DNA of 64,000 nucleotides, taken from the NCBI RefSeq assembly GCF_011077955.1, contig NZ_JAALBX010000012.1, forward strand, positions 1 through 64,000, written 5' to 3'. Below, piece after piece: positions 59,622-64,000 of this stretch; position 1 is the stretch's first letter; each line of letters opens with the position of its first letter. Source of the stretch: Citrobacter freundii. GTDB taxonomy: Bacteria; Pseudomonadota; Gammaproteobacteria; Enterobacterales; Enterobacteriaceae. The notes beneath the pieces were generated by a model. It searched no databases. It saw only the letters and a list, made by a program, of their open reading frames with translations, and was not told where the DNA came from. The position numbers were made by a program, and so were the translations under genes.

Positions 59622-60638
59622 ATGAGAGTTTTGGTAACAGGTGGTAGCGGTTACATAGGCAGTCATACCTGCGTTCAACTGCTGCAAAATGGCCATGACG
59701 TCATCATCCTTGATAATCTCTGCAACAGTAAACGCAGCGTGTTACCGGTTATTGAAACCCTGGGCGGTAAACAACCGATGTTTATCGAAGGGGATATTCG
59801 TAACGAATCGCTGTTGACCGAAATCCTGCACGATCACGCCATCGACACCGTCATTCATTTTGCCGGTCTGAAAGCCGTCGGCGAATCGGTCGCGAAGCCG
59901 CTTGAGTATTACGACAATAACGTTAACGGAACGCTGCGCCTGATTGCCGCTATGCGTGCCGCCAATGTCACCAACTTCATTTTCAGCTCTTCTGCGACGG
60001 TGTACGGCGATCAGCCAAAAATTCCGTATGTGGAAAGCTTCCCTACCGGTACGCCGCAAAGCCCTTATGGCAAAAGCAAGCTGATGGTAGAGCAAATCCT
60101 CACCGATCTTCAGAAAGCCTGTCCGCAATGGAGCATCGCGCTGCTGCGTTATTTCAACCCGGTTGGCGCGCATCCGTCAGGCGACATGGGCGAAGACCCG
60201 CAGGGCATTCCCAACAATCTGATGCCGTATATTGCGCAGGTGGCCGTTGGCCGCCGCGAATCACTGGCTATTTTCGGTAACGACTACCCGACCGAAGACG
60301 GCACGGGCGTGCGCGATTACATCCATGTGATGGACCTGGCTGACGGCCACGTGGCCGCCATGCAGCAGTTAGCGGGCAAGCCCGGCGTTCATATTTATAA
60401 CCTTGGCGCAGGCGTTGGCAGCAGCGTGCTGGATGTGGTTAACGCGTTCAGTAAAGCCTGCGGCAAACCGGTGAATTACCACTTTGCGCCGCGTCGCGAC
60501 GGCGATTTGCCCGCCTACTGGGCTGATGCCACTAAGGCGGATAAAGAGCTGAACTGGCGCGTAACGCGCACGCTGGATGAAATGGCGCAGGACACCTGGC
60601 GCTGGCAGTCTCGCCATCCTCAGGGCTATTCAGATTAA
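59622..60638 (+). CDS. galE: UDP-glucose 4-epimerase GalE
   Basis: The 338-residue enzyme has the E. coli length when started at ATG 59622 (MRVLVTGGSGYIG). The NAD-binding GGSGYIG motif and the catalytic YGKSK (Tyr-x3-Lys) are present, with the serine/threonine of FSSSATVYG upstream. It interconverts UDP-glucose and UDP-galactose in the Leloir pathway and also supplies UDP-galactose for surface polysaccharides. The upstream in-frame ATGs near 59580 overlap the promoter and are rejected. The internal operator O_I lies inside its 5' end. Confidence 0.97.
   Translation: MRVLVTGGSGYIGSHTCVQLLQNGHDVIILDNLCNSKRSVLPVIETLGGKQPMFIEGDIRNESLLTEILHDHAIDTVIHFAGLKAVGESVAKPLEYYDNNVNGTLRLIAAMRAANVTNFIFSSSATVYGDQPKIPYVESFPTGTPQSPYGKSKLMVEQILTDLQKACPQWSIALLRYFNPVGAHPSGDMGEDPQGIPNNLMPYIAQVAVGRRESLAIFGNDYPTEDGTGVRDYIHVMDLADGHVAAMQQLAGKPGVHIYNLGAGVGSSVLDVVNAFSKACGKPVNYHFAPRRDGDLPAYWADATKADKELNWRVTRTLDEMAQDTWRWQSRHPQGYSD
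59641..59656. promoter_or_regulatory. Internal gal operator O_I
   Basis: GTGGTAGCGGTTACAT is identical to the E. coli internal operator and lies within galE codons 7-12. Its centre is 113 bases from that of O_E, so a GalR-mediated DNA loop can form as in E. coli. Confidence 0.9.
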
Positions 60639-60647
60639 GGAACGATG

Positions 60648-61694
60648 ATGGAAAAGTTTAACCCGGTCGATCATCCGCATCGCCGCTACAATCCGCTGTC
60701 TGGTCAATGGGTGCTGGTTTCGCCGCACCGCGCCAAGCGCCCGTGGCAAGGCGCGCAGGAAACGCCGTCGACCACTGTTCTGCCGTCTCACGACCCGGAC
60801 TGCTTTCTCTGTCCAGGCAACGTTCGGGTAACCGGTGATAAAAACCCGGATTACACCAGTACGTATGTGTTCACCAATGACTTTGCCGCATTGATGACCG
60901 ACACGCCTGAAGCGCCGGAAACCCAGGATCCGTTGATGCGTCTTGAAAGCGCGCGCGGCACCAGCCGGGTCATTTGCTTCTCGCCGGATCATAGCAAAAC
61001 GCTGCCGGAGCTGACGCTTCCTGCGCTGGAAGATGTGGTGAACACCTGGCAAGCCCAGACCGAAGAACTCGGCAAAACCTACCCGTGGGTACAGGTGTTT
61101 GAAAACAAAGGCGCGGCCATGGGATGCTCTAACCCGCATCCGCACGGGCAAGTGTGGGCGAACAGCTTCCTGCCGAACGAAGCGGCGCGGGAAGATAAAC
61201 TTCAGCGCGATTATTTCGCCTCCCAGGGCAGCCCAATGCTTGTGGACTATGTTCAGCGTGAGCTGGCAGATGGCAGCCGTACCGTCGTTGAGACCGAGCA
61301 CTGGCTGGCGGTAGTGCCCTACTGGGCAGCATGGCCGTTTGAAACCCTGCTACTGCCAAAAGCGCACGTCACGCGCATGACTGAATTGAGTGAGGCGCAA
61401 CGCCGCGATTTGGCGCTGGCGCTGAAAAAACTCACCAGCCGCTATGACAACTTGTTCTCATGCTCTTTCCCTTACTCAATGGGATGGCATGGCGCACCAT
61501 TTACCGAAGACGACCCGACCCCCTGGCAGTTGCACGCCCATTTCTACCCGCCGCTGTTGCGTTCCGCCACGGTGCGTAAATTTATGGTGGGCTATGAAAT
61601 GCTGGCCGAAACCCAGCGTGATTTAACCGCTGAGCAAGCTGCCGAGCGCCTGCGCGCCGTAAGCGACATCCATTTTCGCGAGTCCGGAGAATAA
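60648..61694 (+). CDS. galT: Galactose-1-phosphate uridylyltransferase GalT
   Basis: The 348-residue protein equals E. coli GalT when started at the second of two adjacent ATGs (60648), which is better spaced from AAGGA. The catalytic His-Pro-His is in NPHPHGQ. Zinc ligands lie in CFLC and in HAHFYPP-like segments. It transfers UMP between UDP-glucose and galactose-1-phosphate. It lies nine bases after galE. Confidence 0.97.
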   Translation: MEKFNPVDHPHRRYNPLSGQWVLVSPHRAKRPWQGAQETPSTTVLPSHDPDCFLCPGNVRVTGDKNPDYTSTYVFTNDFAALMTDTPEAPETQDPLMRLESARGTSRVICFSPDHSKTLPELTLPALEDVVNTWQAQTEELGKTYPWVQVFENKGAAMGCSNPHPHGQVWANSFLPNEAAREDKLQRDYFASQGSPMLVDYVQRELADGSRTVVETEHWLAVVPYWAAWPFETLLLPKAHVTRMTELSEAQRRDLALALKKLTSRYDNLFSCSFPYSMGWHGAPFTEDDPTPWQLHAHFYPPLLRSATVRKFMVGYEMLAETQRDLTAEQAAERLRAVSDIHFRESGE

Positions 61695-61696
61695 CA

Positions 61697-62845
61697 ATGA
61701 GTCTGAAAGATAAAACCCAATCCCTGTTTGCCGACACCTTTGGCTACGCCCCTACCCATACGATTCAGGCGCCGGGACGCGTCAATTTGATTGGCGAGCA
61801 CACCGATTATAACGATGGTTTTGTGCTGCCCTGCGCCATTGATTATCAAACCGTGATTAGCTGCGCGGCGCGTGACGATCGCACCGTGCGGGTTATCGCC
61901 GCCGATTACGATAATCAAACCGACGAATTCTCCCTCGACGCGCCCATCATGAGCCACGACACTCAACAGTGGTCAAACTACGTGCGCGGCGTGGTGAAAC
62001 ACCTGCAAAAGCGCGACGCATCCTTTGGCGGCGCGGATTTAGTCATTAGCGGCAACGTCCCCCAGGGCGCAGGCCTGAGCTCTTCCGCGTCGCTTGAAGT
62101 GGCGGTGGGCACCGTGTTCCAGCAGCTTTATCATCTGCCGCTTGATGGCGCGCAGATTGCCCTCAACGGACAGGAGGCGGAAAACCAGTTTGTGGGCTGC
62201 AACTGCGGGATCATGGATCAGCTGATTTCCGCCCTCGGTAAAAAAGATCATGCGCTGCTGATCGACTGCCGCACGCTGGGCACCAAAGCCGTACCGATGC
62301 CGGAAGGCGTGGCGGTTGTGATAATCAACAGTAATTTCAAACGCACCCTGGTGGGCAGCGAATACAACACCCGCCGCGAACAGTGTGAAACTGGCGCGCG
62401 TTTCTTTACCCAAAAAGCGCTGCGCGACGTGGAGTTGGACAAATTTAATGCCGTGGCGCATGAGCTGGACCCGGTTGTCGCAAAACGCGTGCGTCACGTG
62501 TTAACGGAAAATATCCGCACCGTTGAGGCAGCAGACGCGCTGGCGCAGGGCGACCTGAAACGCATGGGCGTACTGATGGCGCAGTCTCACGCCTCCATGC
62601 GCGATGATTTCGAAATCACCGTTCCGCAGATTGACACCCTGGTTGAGATCGTAAAAAGCGTTATCGGCGAGGAAGGCGGCGTGCGGATGACCGGCGGCGG
62701 TTTTGGCGGTTGTGTTGTCGCATTAATGCCGGAATCGTTAGTGCCAGCGGTGAAAGACGCCGTGGCTAAGCAGTACGAAGCCAAAACAGGTATCAAAGAA
62801 ACGTTTTATGTTTGTAAAGCATCAGAAGGAGCTGGACAGTGCTAA
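61697..62845 (+). CDS. galK: Galactokinase GalK
   Basis: The 382-residue GHMP kinase has the E. coli length. Motif 1 is [17 protein letters not shown] (galactokinase signature), the ATP loop is [16 protein letters not shown], and motif 3 is [10 protein letters not shown]. It phosphorylates galactose at C1. It starts two bases after galT and overlaps galM by seven bases. Confidence 0.97.
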   Translation: MSLKDKTQSLFADTFGYAPTHTIQAPGRVNLIGEHTDYNDGFVLPCAIDYQTVISCAARDDRTVRVIAADYDNQTDEFSLDAPIMSHDTQQWSNYVRGVVKHLQKRDASFGGADLVISGNVPQGAGLSSSASLEVAVGTVFQQLYHLPLDGAQIALNGQEAENQFVGCNCGIMDQLISALGKKDHALLIDCRTLGTKAVPMPEGVAVVIINSNFKRTLVGSEYNTRREQCETGARFFTQKALRDVELDKFNAVAHELDPVVAKRVRHVLTENIRTVEAADALAQGDLKRMGVLMAQSHASMRDDFEITVPQIDTLVEIVKSVIGEEGGVRMTGGGFGGCVVALMPESLVPAVKDAVAKQYEAKTGIKETFYVCKASEGAGQC

Positions 62846-63879
62846 GAGAAACAACCGCGCTTGCCCCCGACGGGCTGCCTTATCGACTCACTACGCTTCG
62901 CAATAATGCCGGAATGGTGGTGAGCTTAATGGACTGGGGCGCGACGCTCCTTTCCGCACGTATCCCTTTAACGGATGGTACAGTGCGGGAAACCCTGTTG
63001 GGCTGCCCGTCTCCCGAAGAATGGCAGAACCAAACCGCCTTTTTAGGCGCCAGTATTGGCCGTTACGCTAACCGTATCGCCAAATCGACATTTACGCTGG
63101 ATGGCGAAACCTACACGCTGACGCCAAGCCAGGGTGAAAACCAGCTGCATGGCGGCCCAGAAGGCTTTGATAAACGTCGCTGGCTGATTGAGCGCCAGAA
63201 TGAATCGGAAGTGGTGTATACCCTCACCTCTCCGGATGGCGATCAGGGCTTTCCGGGTGAGGCGCGCGCCTGGGCGCATTATACCCTGACGGCGGACAAC
63301 CAACTGGTGATTGAGTATCGCGCCACGGTTGATAAACCCTGCCCGGTGAACCTCACCAACCACGCCTACTTTAACCTTGATGGGTCGCAGTGCGATGTGC
63401 GCAATCACCGCTTACAACTGTTTGCCGACGCGTACTTACCGGTGGACAGTATGGGGATCCCCACGCGCGATTTAACCAAAGTGGCGCTGACAAGCTTCGA
63501 TTTCCGCCAGCCGAAAATCATCGCCCAGGAATTTATGAGCGATGAAGATCAGCAACAGGTGAAAGGCTACGATCACGCGTTTTTATTGCAGGCGAAAGGC
63601 GATCTTACCCAACCGGCAGCGCATCTGTGGTCAAGCGACGACAAACTGCAAATGACGGTCTATACCACCGCGCCTGCGCTGCAATTTTATTCCGGTAACT
63701 TCCTGGAAGGGGTTCCGGCGCGCGAGCAAGGACACTATTCCGCCTGGCAAGGCCTGGCGCTGGAAAGCGAATTTCTGCCAGACAGCCCGAACAACCCGCA
63801 GTGGCCGCAACCGAACTGTGTTTTGCGCCCCGCTGAGGAATATCGCAGCGTCACGATTTATCACTTCCAGGCGCAATAA
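62839..63879 (+). CDS. galM: Aldose 1-epimerase (galactose mutarotase) GalM
   Basis: The 346-residue mutarotase matches E. coli GalM (346). The catalytic histidines and glutamate are seen in [25 protein letters not shown] and [13 protein letters not shown]. It converts beta- to alpha-galactose for GalK. Translation starts at GTG 62839 inside the galK end, as in E. coli a rare-start, coupled gene. The terminator at 63886-63912 ends the gal operon. Confidence 0.96.
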   Translation: MLRETTALAPDGLPYRLTTLRNNAGMVVSLMDWGATLLSARIPLTDGTVRETLLGCPSPEEWQNQTAFLGASIGRYANRIAKSTFTLDGETYTLTPSQGENQLHGGPEGFDKRRWLIERQNESEVVYTLTSPDGDQGFPGEARAWAHYTLTADNQLVIEYRATVDKPCPVNLTNHAYFNLDGSQCDVRNHRLQLFADAYLPVDSMGIPTRDLTKVALTSFDFRQPKIIAQEFMSDEDQQQVKGYDHAFLLQAKGDLTQPAAHLWSSDDKLQMTVYTTAPALQFYSGNFLEGVPAREQGHYSAWQGLALESEFLPDSPNNPQWPQPNCVLRPAEEYRSVTIYHFQAQ

Positions 63880-63885
63880 TCATTA

Positions 63886-63912
63886 AGCCCTCTTATCTGA
63901 GGGCTTTTTTTT
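63886..63912 (+). terminator. galETKM terminator
   Basis: AGCCCTC-TTATCT-GAGGGCT is followed by nine T bases, six bases after the galM stop. Confidence 0.92.
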
Positions 63913-64000
63913 TGGCCATCTCGCTGAATTTATGGTCTTTTCGAGACAATATTATAACTGAGACGTCACATCCGCCTTACACTCTGCCACTATTTTCGCT
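63913..64000. other. Intergenic sequence at the right edge
   Basis: No gene is visible in the last 88 bases. By E. coli order this should be the upstream region of gpmA, but the window ends too early to confirm. Confidence 0.4.

Overview
The window is a chromosomal segment of a member of the Enterobacteriaceae. Almost every protein reads as an ortholog of an Escherichia coli K-12 protein from the 17-18 minute region (bio-uvrB-moa-glnHPQ-ompX side through gal), in the same order but written here in the opposite direction. Protein lengths usually equal the E. coli ones or differ by a few residues. A histidine-utilisation (hut) cluster, an adenine deaminase gene and an extra ABC ATPase gene, none of them at these places in E. 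coli K-12, point to a relative such as Enterobacter, Kosakonia, Klebsiella or Cronobacter. I cannot fix the genus. No rRNA, tRNA, CRISPR array, insertion sequence or prophage was seen, and no gene looks broken.

Layout. 1-160: structured, possibly transcribed RNA region ending in a bidirectional terminator. 161-9160: ybiR-mntR diverging from the small gene mntS, then opgE, ompX, rhtA, dps and the glutamine transporter glnHPQ. 9251-17056: mechanosensitive channel ybiO, rlmF, two small periplasmic proteins (mcbA, ybiJ), adenine deaminase, ybiB. 17145-31145: SOS helicase dinG, DEAD-box rhlE, the CecR-controlled export operon cecR-ybhGFSR, ybhQ, ybhP-clsB-ybhN, ybhL. 31227-35184: moaABCDE behind a molybdenum-cofactor riboswitch and a ModE box, then ybhK. 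35264-44282: uvrB, an orphan UrtE-like ATPase behind a sigma-54 promoter, bioDCFB diverging from bioA, ybhB. 44313-50608: hutUH and hutIGC. 50739-63879: a bacteriophage-lambda attB-like site, ybhC, pgl, ybhA, modABC, acrZ, modE-modF, galETKM.

The genes form several small regulated circuits whose operators can be read directly. MntR boxes face mntS. NtrC sites plus a sigma-54 promoter precede glnHPQ. LexA boxes precede dinG and uvrB. A 30-bp perfect palindrome lies between rhlE and cecR. ModE boxes precede both modABC and moaABCDE, joining molybdate uptake to cofactor synthesis. A BirA operator lies between bioA and bioB. HutC-type operators precede both hut transcription units. Two gal operators flank the gal promoter.

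The most unusual item is the orphan UrtE-like ATPase at 38070-38780. It has a near-perfect sigma-54 promoter and an upstream NtrC-type site but no permease or binding-protein partner, and its Q-loop and ABC signature are altered. Also notable are the lambda attB-like sequence at 50739-50761, the 39-bp tandem repeats in the RhlE tail, and the adenine deaminase gene occupying the place of E. coli ybiC/ybiI/ybiX/fiu.
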